Part shown: positions 7,323 through 16,033 of the stretch, piece by piece
Layout of the letters: each line of letters starts with the position of its first letter
How positions within the stretch are numbered: position 1 is the first letter of the stretch
Source of the DNA: Lachnospiraceae bacterium
GTDB taxonomy: Bacteria > Bacillota > Clostridia > Lachnospirales > Lachnospiraceae
Direction: 5' to 3'
Assembly: GCA_024691875.1 (NCBI GenBank)
Contig: JAILNG010000229.1
Span: forward strand, 1-41,946
DNA length: 41,946 nucleotides
Translations under genes and position numbers: made by a program
The notes under the pieces: model-generated
What the model was told of the DNA's origin: nothing
The model's input: the letters and a program-made list of their open reading frames with translations, nothing else
Databases searched by the model: none

Positions 7323-8930
7323 TCAGAAGTATACATCAAGTTTTACATCACCGTTCTCTTTATAGAATCGGCAATAATTGGTTTCACCTTTAACATAATA
7401 TACCGCATTCGAAATAATGATCTTACATCCGGGATGAATGACGCCCTGAGCTCTGACAGCACCACCGACGTAACTGTCGATGAGATTTTTGAGATCCTTC
7501 ATTCTTGCATCGATCTCTTCGTTTCTCTGATTGATCTCTTCTCTTCTCTGGTTTGCATGCTTGAGCTGTAAAAGCTTGTCCGGAGGTAATTTCTCACCCA
7601 GCTTGATCCTCTTGATAAGGGCCTGAAGGCTGACCATGAGTTTCTCCATCTCATCGGCATTGGCAGCGATCTCATCATCAAGATTGTGATATTCCGTAAT
7701 GATCGTAGGATCGATACCACATTCAAGAACTGTTGTTGCTCCCATGGAAGAACCGATGGTTCTTGCAGAGATCAACGTACCTGAGCGGATCACTCCTCCG
7801 CTGATAAAGCCCTTTTTGCCATCTGCGGTAACATCCCCTTTGGCAGTTACATTACTGTGCATGATACTGTCGGCGGTTACATAGCCGCCTGCATCTATCG
7901 TAGCGCTCTCAATAAACTTGGAAATTACATTTCCGCCCGCTTTGATCACGCCTTTTTCCATGCCTGAAATGCCTCGTTTAAGCACAATGTTTCCGCCGGC
8001 GCTTAAATAAGCACCTTCAACAACGCCTTCAACAATAATGTCGCCTTTTGCGGTAACCGTGTATCCGGTATTGACATTTCCTTTTACAACAACATCGCCT
8101 TCATAATCGATGTCTCCCGTGGAAGCATCCACATTCGCGGGAACTTCATAAGTATTCGAAACGAAGATCATGTCTCCTTCCAAAGATGCATGACCGTTGA
8201 TCTCCGAATATGCTCTCAGACCGTCTTCGGAAAGCTTAATATTCTTTCCGACCTTAAGGATCCTGTTACGCACTTTAACCTGCTTTAACAGCTTACCGCA
8301 AACATCGATGCCCGGCTTTCCGAGATCTGCCGGCTTCAGTTCAGCCAAAAGCTGTCCCTGAGTAACGGGACTGATCATATCAAGATGATGGAAATCAACG
8401 CTTCCGTCTTCGTTCATCTTTGGCTTCATTGTAAGGTCTGTATTAAAGAAGTACTTGATCTCGGCTTCACTTCCTTCTACCTGTAAAGTAGCGGAAGCAA
8501 GAAGATATCTCTGAAGATAAACTCTGTTACCGAGGAAATTGTCGATCATATCATTATCAACACCGTATTTAACACCGGCTTTAACAAGTTCCTGAACGAT
8601 TGATTCGTGTGTAAGAGTTTTTCCTCCTTCCATAGCAGGATAAAATCTTGCATATGCGGAAAATTTATCGGGACTGACCTCAACAATGGCTGTTTCATCA
8701 AGAGGCTTGATCTGTTCAGGAGTCAATTGCATTTCTCTGAGTCCTGTAACGGGCTTGGAAAGCAGCTCCGAAACCTGAGCTTTATCGTAGGGGTATTTCA
8801 ACATCTTATCAAGATAAAGGATAACATCCGATGAAAGAATGTTTGAATTTCCGCCTTCGATAGCCGGATATAAAGTAAGATATGTTCCGCCTGATTTTAA
8901 ATTCAGTCTGAAAAACGCATTTTTAGCCAT
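7323..8930 (-). CDS. FapA/DUF342 family protein
   Basis: 535 aa. The N-terminal third holds two FapA-type alpha/beta modules. Residues about 255-390 form a repetitive beta-helix-like stretch rich in Gly and Val (for example GDIDYEGDVVVKGNV, VTAKGDIIVEGVV, LSAGGNIVLKRGI), the hallmark of DUF342. A coiled coil follows (NLDDEIAANADEMEKLMVSLQALIKRIKLGEKL) and then a small C-terminal beta domain. Family knowledge: FapA is named flagellar assembly protein A and occurs beside motility genes in several phyla; its mechanism is not well settled. The ATG follows GGGGAGGACCTA. It sits directly downstream of sigD. Confidence 0.88.
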   Translation of the reverse strand: MAKNAFFRLNLKSGGTYLTLYPAIEGGNSNILSSDVILYLDKMLKYPYDKAQVSELLSKPVTGLREMQLTPEQIKPLDETAIVEVSPDKFSAYARFYPAMEGGKTLTHESIVQELVKAGVKYGVDNDMIDNFLGNRVYLQRYLLASATLQVEGSEAEIKYFFNTDLTMKPKMNEDGSVDFHHLDMISPVTQGQLLAELKPADLGKPGIDVCGKLLKQVKVRNRILKVGKNIKLSEDGLRAYSEINGHASLEGDMIFVSNTYEVPANVDASTGDIDYEGDVVVKGNVNTGYTVTAKGDIIVEGVVEGAYLSAGGNIVLKRGISGMEKGVIKAGGNVISKFIESATIDAGGYVTADSIMHSNVTAKGDVTADGKKGFISGGVIRSGTLISARTIGSSMGATTVLECGIDPTIITEYHNLDDEIAANADEMEKLMVSLQALIKRIKLGEKLPPDKLLQLKHANQRREEINQRNEEIDARMKDLKNLIDSYVGGAVRAQGVIHPGCKIIISNAVYYVKGETNYCRFYKENGDVKLDVYF

Positions 8931-8964
8931 TAGGTCCTCCCCAATAATACATTATTTTCATAAA

Positions 8965-9732
8965 TCAGAAAAACAATTCGATATTAGCTCCGAGTTTAAC
9001 TCTAAGCTTCTGAATGGCCTTTGTGTGAAGCTGTGAAACTCTTGATTCCGACACTTCCAATACCAAACTGATTTCTTTTAAAGTCATCTCCTCATAATAG
9101 TAAAGAAGGATGACCTGTTTTTCCTTATCGGTCAATTCTTCAAGTGCAGCAACGATCGCTGCTTTCATCGCTTCTTTATCCATAGCGGCGCCGGGCTCAT
9201 AGCCTTCATAATTACCGCCTATGACATTCGAAATTCCTGCTTCGCTTCCTTCTTCCATGTATTCATCAAGCGAAACAAGACCTGAAGCTTTTGTCTGAGC
9301 CTGCCATCTGTCAAGCTCATCCGTTGAGATCTCCAAAGCATTGGCAATCTCATCATCTGTCGCAGGTCTTCCTTTTTCATTTTCAATCTTTGAATATGCC
9401 GCATCTATCTGCTTCTGCTTCTGGCGCACACTTCTGGGCAACCAGTCCATTTTACGGATCTGATCGAGAATAGCACCTCTGATACGAAGTGAAGCATAGG
9501 TCTCAAACTTGACTCCTTTGCCGTAATCGAATTTATCGATGGCATCGATCAAGCCAAATGTACCGTAGCTTACAAGATCGTCATACTCAACCGCGTAGCC
9601 TAAATATATGCTTAATTTACCCGCAACGATCTTTACCAGATTGGCATATGATAATATTAACTTTTCACGTAAGGCCTGTGAAGGAGTCTTGGAATACTCG
9701 CTCCACAATTTTTCCTTATCTTCGGTTCCCAT
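8965..9732 (-). CDS. sigD: RNA polymerase sigma factor σ28 (SigD/FliA)
   Basis: 255 aa. Region 2 is clear (DLVSYGTFGLIDAIDKFDYGKGVKFETYASLRIRGAILDQIRKMDWLPRSVR, about 52-103), as are region 3 and region 4 (LTDKEKQVILLYYYEEMTLKEISLVLEVSESRVSQLHTKAIQKLR, about 201-245). The RGAI-D--RKxDWxPRSVR signature is specific to the FliA/SigD/WhiG class. It directs late flagellar and chemotaxis transcription; two plausible target promoters lie in this window (near 30870 and 41420). No good Shine-Dalgarno precedes the ATG, which may keep its translation low or coupled to the gene before. As in Bacillus it is placed near the end of the operon. Confidence 0.96.
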   Translation of the reverse strand: MGTEDKEKLWSEYSKTPSQALREKLILSYANLVKIVAGKLSIYLGYAVEYDDLVSYGTFGLIDAIDKFDYGKGVKFETYASLRIRGAILDQIRKMDWLPRSVRQKQKQIDAAYSKIENEKGRPATDDEIANALEISTDELDRWQAQTKASGLVSLDEYMEEGSEAGISNVIGGNYEGYEPGAAMDKEAMKAAIVAALEELTDKEKQVILLYYYEEMTLKEISLVLEVSESRVSQLHTKAIQKLRVKLGANIELFF

Positions 9733-9749
9733 ATGCTTTTACCCAATAA

Positions 9750-10082
9750 TTATTTTTCTTCTGTCTCCTCTGCAGCCTCTTCTGTATCTTCCTCTTCCTC
9801 TTCGGCCGCTTCGGCTTTCTCTTCTTTAAGTTTCTCTTCTCTTTCCTGAGCTTCCAAGGCTTCCTTCTGCTGTTTCTTCAGCTCTTTAGCCCGAGCCTCA
9901 GCCTCTGTATTTATTTTAGTGATTATTCGGTTAATAATCAAGCCTATTATGTAAAAAATTAATAACGTTGCCGCAACATACAATAATGATGTAACCAGCG
10001 GAATGTCATTGATAAGACAGGTAAATGCAATTACGGTACCTGCAAACAGCATGATTATTATGGCAAGCCTTTTTTCTTTCAT
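9750..10082 (-). CDS. Small two-helix membrane protein with acidic tail
   Basis: 110 aa, not recognised. Two transmembrane segments (about 7-24 and 29-51) form a hairpin. They are followed by a long charged helix (KELKKQQKEALEAQEREEKLKEE) and a poly-Glu C-terminus, both predicted on the cytoplasmic side. The ATG follows AGGGGTGACAGAAG. It is wedged between cheD (12-nt gap) and sigD (17-nt gap), so it is cotranscribed with both. The general form suits a small membrane scaffold, but no function can be claimed. Confidence 0.75.
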   Translation of the reverse strand: MKEKRLAIIIMLFAGTVIAFTCLINDIPLVTSLLYVAATLLIFYIIGLIINRIITKINTEAEARAKELKKQQKEALEAQEREEKLKEEKAEAAEEEEEDTEEAAEETEEK

Positions 10083-10094
10083 CTTCTGTCACCC

Positions 10095-10580
10095 CTAAAT
10101 AGTATAAGGCTGTACTCCTACGGATTTGATCAAAAGATCCCCGTTTTCGGGATAGAACTCGATCGTACGACCTAAATGTCCTCCGGTATCCTGAGCCTTA
10201 ATGGGAATCTTAAGTTCATTAAGCTTTTTGATAACACCTTCGGCATTACGCTCGCCGACCTTCAGCATCTCATTGTCTGTCTTGAAAGCGAACATTTGAG
10301 CTCCGCCCGCGATCTTTGCGATCAAACGGCTTTTGGAAGCTCCGGCCGCTATAACCTGATCAAAGAGAGCCTGAACACCGGTGTCAGCAAACTTTGCGAT
10401 GTTTTCGTTATTTCTTATTTTCGTACTGTCCGGCAGCATAACATGAACCATCCCGCTAACTTTTGAAACGGGATCGTAAAGAACACATCCGATACAGGAA
10501 CCGAGTCCCAATGTTGTTATACTGTCCGGTGGGAGGCACACCGCTAAATCGGCCATGCCAATTTTTATCATTTTCCCCAT
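10095..10580 (-). CDS. cheD: Chemoreceptor glutamine deamidase CheD
   Basis: 161 aa, the normal length. CheD deamidates specific glutamines in chemoreceptors and, in the Bacillus-type system, its activity and partition are controlled by binding CheC. The catalytic residues are visible: Cys29 in GLGSCIG, His46 in GMVHVMLP, and Thr22/Thr23 just before. The AGGAQMF and DTGGHLGRTI blocks are also characteristic. The start ATG follows GGAG with a 5-nt gap. It directly follows cheC, as expected for a CheC-CheD pair. Confidence 0.96.
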   Translation of the reverse strand: MGKMIKIGMADLAVCLPPDSITTLGLGSCIGCVLYDPVSKVSGMVHVMLPDSTKIRNNENIAKFADTGVQALFDQVIAAGASKSRLIAKIAGGAQMFAFKTDNEMLKVGERNAEGVIKKLNELKIPIKAQDTGGHLGRTIEFYPENGDLLIKSVGVQPYTI

Positions 10581-10599
10581 ACGCGCTCCATCTCTGATT

Positions 10600-11214
10600 T
10601 TATAAGCCTAAGGACGTCATAATCTTTGAATAGGAATCCATGGTCGGTATCAAAAGGAAATATCCGTTGAGCTCCTGAGTCTCATCCAGGTCAAATTCCG
10701 TTTCGATCATTACGGCCTTATCACCAAGCTTACCAAACTCAATAGCAGGTACCGAAAGTATCGCGGCAGCCATATCGATTGAAAGGTAAGGAACGCTGGC
10801 GTTAATTTTCAATTTCGTAAGATCTGAAAGCGATGACAGGTAAGCTCCGGTAATTATGTTACCGATCTCCTGTAACGCTGACATGTGCATATCATTTAAA
10901 TTCTCATCTTCTTTAAGATCACTGAACATGAGCTTTCTAAGCAATACGTAAGTTGACGGAAGATCCATGATGAACATCATCATTCCTTCCACATCATCGG
11001 AAAGCTGAAGAAGAATTCCGATAACCAGCTTCTCTTCGCCTCCCACCATCTGAACCAGATAGTTGAAATCACAAACAACAGCTTGCGGTACCTTGATGTC
11101 TATCTTCATATCAAGCATCTTGGCAAGCGCAGTTGCCGCATGGCCGGAACCTATATTGCCTATTTCCCTTAAAACATCAAATTGCATGTCACTGAGCATT
11201 TGTTCTTCCGCCAT
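10600..11214 (-). CDS. cheC: CheY-P phosphatase CheC
   Basis: 204 aa from the ATG at 11214, chosen because CGGAGGATATT precedes it; the frame is open further upstream but has no ribosome site. Two phosphatase helices are present: LREIGNIGSGHAATAL with Glu17 and Asn20, and LQEIGNIITGAYLSSL with Glu116 and Asn119, the two-site arrangement that distinguishes CheC from CheX. Family knowledge: CheC hydrolyses CheY-P and binds CheD, tying receptor deamidation to signal output. It is separated from cheW by an unusual 180-nt gap with a strong hairpin. Confidence 0.96.
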   Translation of the reverse strand: MAEEQMLSDMQFDVLREIGNIGSGHAATALAKMLDMKIDIKVPQAVVCDFNYLVQMVGGEEKLVIGILLQLSDDVEGMMMFIMDLPSTYVLLRKLMFSDLKEDENLNDMHMSALQEIGNIITGAYLSSLSDLTKLKINASVPYLSIDMAAAILSVPAIEFGKLGDKAVMIETEFDLDETQELNGYFLLIPTMDSYSKIMTSLGL

Positions 11215-11328
11215 AATATCCTCCGTTAAAAATAACCTCAAAAACTTCCTCTTAAATACAACAATAGGGCCTCTGCTGATTTGAGACCTTATATGCAAAT
11301 TCCCCAAGGGACCTTTTAACAAGCAATC

Positions 11329-11357
11329 GGTAAAGCGGACTTTAAATCCGCTTTACC
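11329..11357 (-). other. Intercistronic hairpin between cheW and cheC
   Basis: A perfect 11-bp stem GGTAAAGCGGA/TCCGCTTTACC (11329-11339 and 11347-11357) with a 7-nt loop, 37 nt past the cheW stop, inside a 180-nt gap that has no gene. In the minus direction it is followed by GATTGCTTGTTAAAA rather than a T run, so it is a poor terminator. It may be a partial terminator or an RNA processing and stability element. A smaller hairpin GAATCA/TGATTC (11369-11374 and 11384-11389) lies just upstream of it. The remaining bases up to the cheC ribosome site show no clear promoter. Confidence 0.75.
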
Positions 11358-11394
11358 ATATGCTTTCAGAATCAATGTCCCAATGATTCGGTTT

Positions 11395-11871
11395 TTATTC
11401 TTCTTCCTCTTTGTCCTGGATAACTTCCATGATGTTGAGGATGGAAACCAATTCGTCTCCGTTTTTGCCGACGCCTGTAAGGAAATTGGTCTTATCATCG
11501 TCAGCACCCTTTGCGCTGGGCTTATCGATCTCTTCGTTGGAAAGTGTGAGAACTTCCTTAACAGAGTCTACAATGATACCGATGGAACCCTGTGCTTCGG
11601 GCTTCAGGATAAGTATTCTTGTCTTACCTGTGATCTCATCGGCCTCAAGACCGAAACGCTTTCTGAGACTCATTACCGGAATAACTTCACCTCTTAAGTT
11701 GATTACTCCTTCAAAGTAAGTCTGAGTCTTAGGTACTCTTGTAATAGATTGCATTCTGACGATGTTGTCAATGTAATTGATATCAACGCCGTAATGCTCA
11801 CTTCCGAGAACAACAACAATATATTGTTTGGATTCAACGTTGTTTGCTGCTGCTTTTACTGCTTCTGCCAT
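11395..11871 (-). CDS. cheW: Chemotaxis coupling protein CheW
   Basis: 158 aa, a single CheW domain. The core motifs are VVVLGSEHYGVDINYIDNIVRMQSITRVPKTQTYFEGVINLRGEVIPVMSLRKRFGL (about 19-74), where N-L-R-G is diagnostic. CheW links chemoreceptors to CheA in the membrane-associated signalling array. The ATG follows AAGGAGGGATGAGTC. It lies 13 nt after cheA and is followed by the hairpin-bearing gap before cheC. Confidence 0.97.
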   Translation of the reverse strand: MAEAVKAAANNVESKQYIVVVLGSEHYGVDINYIDNIVRMQSITRVPKTQTYFEGVINLRGEVIPVMSLRKRFGLEADEITGKTRILILKPEAQGSIGIIVDSVKEVLTLSNEEIDKPSAKGADDDKTNFLTGVGKNGDELVSILNIMEVIQDKEEEE

Positions 11872-11884
11872 GACTCATCCCTCC

Positions 11885-14014
11885 TTAAACCAATGTATTA
11901 ACATCGAGAATCAATGCAACTTCGCCGTCGCCGAGGATTGTTGCGCCACTGATCATCTTCGGGCTGTCGATGTACTTGCCGATAGATTTGATAACGATCT
12001 CCTGCTGACCGATAAGATTGTCAACAACAAAACCTGCAAGCTTTTCGCCCTTGGAGACGATAACGACTGTGAGGTTTTCGTCCTCGCCCTTTGTGGATTC
12101 GATGTCCAAAATCTGGTTGAGACGGATGATGGGAATAACGGAACCACGAAGATGGATAACTTCCTTGGACTGAACATACTTAAGATCAGATACGGGAATA
12201 TCTTCGATAGTCTGGATGCTTCCGAGAGGAATAGCATATTTTTCGTTTCCGACTTCCACCATGAGGGACTGGATGATCGCAAGTGTAAGAGGAAGTCTTA
12301 CAATGAAGTTACTTCCGCCGCCAAGAACTGTACGAACCTCAACGTCACCGCCAAGTTTTTCAATGTTAGTCTTAACAACGTCAAGTCCAACACCTCTTCC
12401 GGAAAGTTCCGAAACCTTCTCGGCTGTTGAGAAGCTGGGTTTGAACAAAAGATCGATGATCTCTTTGTCTGTCATCACTTCGGACTGTTCCTTTGTGATG
12501 GTACCCTTTTCAATAGCTTTTCTTTTAACCTTTTCTACATCAATTCCCTTACCGTCATCCTTAACTTCGATAACAACGTTGTTACCTTCCTGGTAAGCGT
12601 TCAAGTTAATGGTTCCGACTTCGGGCTTATTTGTCTTAGCTCTTTCTTCGGCAGTTTCAATACCATGATCTGCTGCATTTCTGAGCAAGTGAGTAAGAGG
12701 ATCTCCGATTTCATCGATAACGGTACGATCCAACTCTGTCTCTTCACCGCTGATAACAAGATTGATCTTCTTATTCAAAGACTTGCTGACATCTCTGATC
12801 ATACGAGGGAAGCGGTTAAATACGCTCTCCAAAGGAACCATTCGAACCTTCATTACTGACTGGTGAAGGTTTGTGGTAATTCTTTCAAGGTACTCGATCT
12901 GAGGTCCGATACCTGTTCCGCCGTTGTGACTTGCTTCATCCTGCTGAGCATTCAGAGAAACGAGTCCGTTCTTTGCGATAATGAGCTCAGAAACAAGGTT
13001 CATAAGGTCATCAAGCTTTTCAATGTCAACACGTACGGAACGATTGACAACGGGCTTTCCTGCCGAAGCGGGAGCAGCCTGAGCTGTGGCCTGCTTTGTT
13101 TCTGCTGTGCCTGCACCTGCAGCTGCGCTTGCATCTGCAACTGCGTTCTCATCCTTAACTGTAGCCGCCGCAACGCCATCCTTGGTAAGAGGAGCAATGT
13201 ATGCACACTCAACTTCGGAAACGTTCATAATGGCTTCATTGACCTTTGCTGCGCTTTCCTTTGTAAGGAAAACCATTGAAAAATCAAGATCAAATTTCTC
13301 ATCTTCTATGTCCTGAACCGCAGGTTCTGATTTTGCTATTGTACCGAGTTCTTCAAGTTTCTTGAAGACCATGAAAGCTCTGGCAGCCTTAAGAAGACAG
13401 CTTTCCTGAATGTAAACGGTAATACCGAATGCATTTGTGCCCTCATCAATGGCTTTAACGATAGCATGCTGTTCAAAGTCAGCGTACTTGAACTGCCTGA
13501 ATTTTTCTTTGGAAGCATCTCCGCCTTCAGCTTTTGCTTCTGTTGCAACAGCTGCGGGTGCTGCTTCTGCTGCAGCCTTTGTCGCTTTCTTCTTGGGTGC
13601 TGCTGCGGGAGCTGCCGCTGCACCTGTTCCGCCGTTCTGAACGAAAGCGATCAGCTGTCCGATGATCTCTTCACACTTATCATCACCTTCATTTCCGGCG
13701 TTGATAATGTTGTCGAGAATGTTTTCCAGTTTGTCGAGTCCCTTAAACAGAACATCCACAAGGTCGGGAGTAACCTTCATTTTTCCGTTTCTTACTTCTG
13801 AGAAAACGTCTTCCCATTTGTGTGTAAGTTCCTGCATGGTCTTGTAACCCATGGTTCCGGCCATACCCTTAAGAGAGTGAGCCGCACGGAAGATCTCGTT
13901 GATAGTGTCCGCATTTTCCGGCTCTTTTTCCAGAACAAGCAATTGCTCGTTCAAGCTTTGAAGGTGTTCCTTCGTTTCGTCGATAAAGATTTCGAGATAT
14001 TGACTAACATCCAT
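11885..14014 (-). CDS. cheA: Chemotaxis histidine kinase CheA
   Basis: 709 aa from the ATG at 14014. The upstream-extended frame lies inside cheB and is rejected. Domains in order: Hpt/P1 with phospho-accepting His46 (IFRAAHSLKGMAG); an Ala/Pro/Lys linker (about 135-170); a CheY/CheB-binding P2 domain; a second Ala-rich linker; P3 dimerisation (RVDIEKLDDLMNLVSELIIAKNGL); P4 ATP-binding with the N box HLLRNAADHGIE, G1 DDGKGID and G2 GRGVGLDVV; and a C-terminal CheW-like P5. The complete set of motifs indicates an active kinase. Its start overlaps the cheB 3' end by 11 nt, suggesting translational coupling. Confidence 0.97.
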   Translation of the reverse strand: MDVSQYLEIFIDETKEHLQSLNEQLLVLEKEPENADTINEIFRAAHSLKGMAGTMGYKTMQELTHKWEDVFSEVRNGKMKVTPDLVDVLFKGLDKLENILDNIINAGNEGDDKCEEIIGQLIAFVQNGGTGAAAAPAAAPKKKATKAAAEAAPAAVATEAKAEGGDASKEKFRQFKYADFEQHAIVKAIDEGTNAFGITVYIQESCLLKAARAFMVFKKLEELGTIAKSEPAVQDIEDEKFDLDFSMVFLTKESAAKVNEAIMNVSEVECAYIAPLTKDGVAAATVKDENAVADASAAAGAGTAETKQATAQAAPASAGKPVVNRSVRVDIEKLDDLMNLVSELIIAKNGLVSLNAQQDEASHNGGTGIGPQIEYLERITTNLHQSVMKVRMVPLESVFNRFPRMIRDVSKSLNKKINLVISGEETELDRTVIDEIGDPLTHLLRNAADHGIETAEERAKTNKPEVGTINLNAYQEGNNVVIEVKDDGKGIDVEKVKRKAIEKGTITKEQSEVMTDKEIIDLLFKPSFSTAEKVSELSGRGVGLDVVKTNIEKLGGDVEVRTVLGGGSNFIVRLPLTLAIIQSLMVEVGNEKYAIPLGSIQTIEDIPVSDLKYVQSKEVIHLRGSVIPIIRLNQILDIESTKGEDENLTVVIVSKGEKLAGFVVDNLIGQQEIVIKSIGKYIDSPKMISGATILGDGEVALILDVNTLV

Positions 14015-15200
14015 GATCTTGTACCCCCGTACTTTTAATAATTTCCTGTGCAAGTTGTCCAAGCGGTTTAACAACGTCCGTAAGGCCTGATTCGTAAATG
14101 ACCTTCGGCATTCCGTAAACCGTGGAAGTGGGTTCGTCCTGAGCAATTACGTAGATATTGTTTTTTTCGGCCAAAGCATTTATGCCCATCGTGCCATCGC
14201 CGCCCATTCCTGTCATAACGCAGCATATAATGTCGTCGAAGTCCATGCCCGCAATAGATTCGAAAAGGATGTCTGCGCAAGGTTTCAAAGCATTCCTCGG
14301 AGGCTCCTGAGCATTAAGTTCGATAATATAATCCGAACCGCTTTTCTTCAGTCTCATCTGAGATCCGCCTTTTGCAATGTAGACAATTCCTTTTGCGATC
14401 CTGTCACCGTTCGCCGCTTCGACTACATGGATCTGACTTTCCTGATCCAATCTTTGAGCTAAGGATCCTGTGAAGCCTTCAGCCATATGCTGAACTATCA
14501 GAACGGGTGCGTTAATGTTTTTCGGCAGGAAAGGAATTACTTCCTGTAGTGCTTTAGGTCCGCCTGTCGAAGATGCAATGAGTACCAATTTCTTGGATGT
14601 CGCCGGCATGCTCCTGTGAGGTCTTTTGGTTGCCGTAATGTTGGCAAGGATCTCTCTCGGATTCATGGGTGAAACTATGTGCGGTACACCGGCATGAAGA
14701 TCATCATGACGTTCATAATGAAATTCATGTTCCGTAACTTTGTGAACCGCCGCAGCTTCTTCCGTGGCTTCCTCGTGTATCGGTCCGCTTTCTTCCTTCA
14801 GTGCAAGAGCAACTTTTTCAAGAACGGTGTTCTTAAAAGAATCGCCCATTACTTCTGCGAAGCTTTCCGGTTTCTTAATACAATCGAAAGCTCCGAGCTG
14901 AAGTGCCTGGATAGTCTCTTTACTGTCCATAGAAGTCAAGGCACTTACGATAATGACCTTTACACTTATCTTCGATTTGCCGAGGGCTGCGAGTAATTCA
15001 AGCCCCGTCATCTTGGGAAGGTTAATGTCACAAAGTATCAGGTCGTATTCATTTGGTGCTTTAATGACTCTGTCGTAAGTATCGAGACCGTTGGTGCAAG
15101 TTCCGACTACGCTAAACCTGTTGTCGGAATTAATTATATCAGATTCCATCCTTCTCATGAGTGCAGAGTCATCTACTATCAGTATTCTCTTTTTATCCAT
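14004..15200 (-). CDS. cheB: Receptor methylesterase/glutaminase CheB
   Basis: 398 aa. An N-terminal receiver domain has Asp10, Asp11 and the phosphorylation site Asp58 (LILCDINLP), followed by a variable linker (about 125-195) and the C-terminal methylesterase with the catalytic triad motifs SSTGGP (Ser), QHMAEGFTGSLAQRLD (His) and MTGMGGDGTMG (Asp). CheA-P activates CheB, which demethylates receptors for adaptation. The start ATG has only a weak GAGAGCAGAGT upstream. CheR, the opposing methyltransferase, is not in the window. Confidence 0.96.
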   Translation of the reverse strand: MDKKRILIVDDSALMRRMESDIINSDNRFSVVGTCTNGLDTYDRVIKAPNEYDLILCDINLPKMTGLELLAALGKSKISVKVIIVSALTSMDSKETIQALQLGAFDCIKKPESFAEVMGDSFKNTVLEKVALALKEESGPIHEEATEEAAAVHKVTEHEFHYERHDDLHAGVPHIVSPMNPREILANITATKRPHRSMPATSKKLVLIASSTGGPKALQEVIPFLPKNINAPVLIVQHMAEGFTGSLAQRLDQESQIHVVEAANGDRIAKGIVYIAKGGSQMRLKKSGSDYIIELNAQEPPRNALKPCADILFESIAGMDFDDIICCVMTGMGGDGTMGINALAEKNNIYVIAQDEPTSTVYGMPKVIYESGLTDVVKPLGQLAQEIIKSTGVQDHGC

Positions 15201-15246
15201 ACTCTGCTCTCACCGGTCCTCAGAATCCTTGAAGAGCGCACTTTTA

Positions 15247-16002
15247 CTAGTCTGTACGCATCTTCTCCCTTTCTACAGCGAAAATGTAAGTTATAATTTT
15301 TTCACGTTCTTCATTCGAAATGTTTATAAATTTAATTTTGTTTTCATAGCCGTTATTCTTGTTCTGCAACTGTCTTACAAGTACGACTTTTCCCATAAGA
15401 TAAGGTATTTCGGAGCTTATTTCCGGAATGTTCGGGATCATTATAAGCGAATCATCCTTTTCCAGAAGTATGGAAGAATTGAAGCGCATTCCACCGCCGC
15501 TGATGTCCATCATCATATTATTGTTAAAAGTGACTTCTTCCATCTTGATCTGCTCTTTGATTATCCTCTTTCGCCCCTCTGTCGCGGCGTTTTTCAGATC
15601 GAGGTAGAGCTTTTCCTGATGCTCATCCACTTTTGCCCATGAAAGCTTCGCTCTGCATTCAAGTCTGTAATACTCACGTCTTTGATGCCTTTCAAGGTTT
15701 GAGATCAATTTGACGGTTACCGTGGCGATGTGTCCCTCGGTTCCTCTGTGTCCCACAACACATTTTGACTGGTAAAGTCCGTTTCTGGTGTAAAACCTTA
15801 TGAAATAAATGTCATTTGTACTCATTGCCAATAACATATTACTGTAAATGGGCACAGAAATCGTGAGCTCCCTTTCGGAATTAACATGCAAAAGAGTGCT
15901 CGAGTAGGTAGTCTTATCAATGGGCTTCGTGGAAAAGATGTTGCCGCGTTTGATAAGCTGCAGTGTGATCTTGTTTCCGATCTCGAAAACAGTTTTAGGC
16001 AT
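15247..16002 (-). CDS. YcgR-like PilZ domain c-di-GMP effector
   Basis: 251 aa. The N-terminal half is a YcgR-N-type beta domain. The PilZ domain starts at about residue 103 with the RxxxR switch (RHQRREYYR, 105-113) and has the DxSxxG motif as D166-I-S168-G-G-G171, so both c-di-GMP contacts are intact. In Bacillus the related MotI and in E. coli YcgR act as flagellar brakes or clutches when c-di-GMP is high. Its placement between flhG and cheB suggests it acts on this motor. The insert between the two motifs is longer than usual and Lys/Glu-rich (about 125-158). The ATG follows GGGAGGTTTAA. Confidence 0.92.
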   Translation of the reverse strand: MPKTVFEIGNKITLQLIKRGNIFSTKPIDKTTYSSTLLHVNSERELTISVPIYSNMLLAMSTNDIYFIRFYTRNGLYQSKCVVGHRGTEGHIATVTVKLISNLERHQRREYYRLECRAKLSWAKVDEHQEKLYLDLKNAATEGRKRIIKEQIKMEEVTFNNNMMMDISGGGMRFNSSILLEKDDSLIMIPNIPEISSEIPYLMGKVVLVRQLQNKNNGYENKIKFINISNEEREKIITYIFAVEREKMRTD

Positions 16003-16033
16003 TTAAACCTCCCATCGAAAACAAATTCTTCCC

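Noticed and set aside
11215-11322. Upstream extension of the cheC reading frame by 36 codons
   Set aside because: No ribosome site at the far start, basic and unlike any CheC N-terminus; the ATG at 11214 has GGAGG.
14015-14146. 44-codon upstream extension of cheA
   Set aside because: It overlaps the conserved cheB C-terminal coding region in another frame and the Hpt domain starts normally at the internal ATG.
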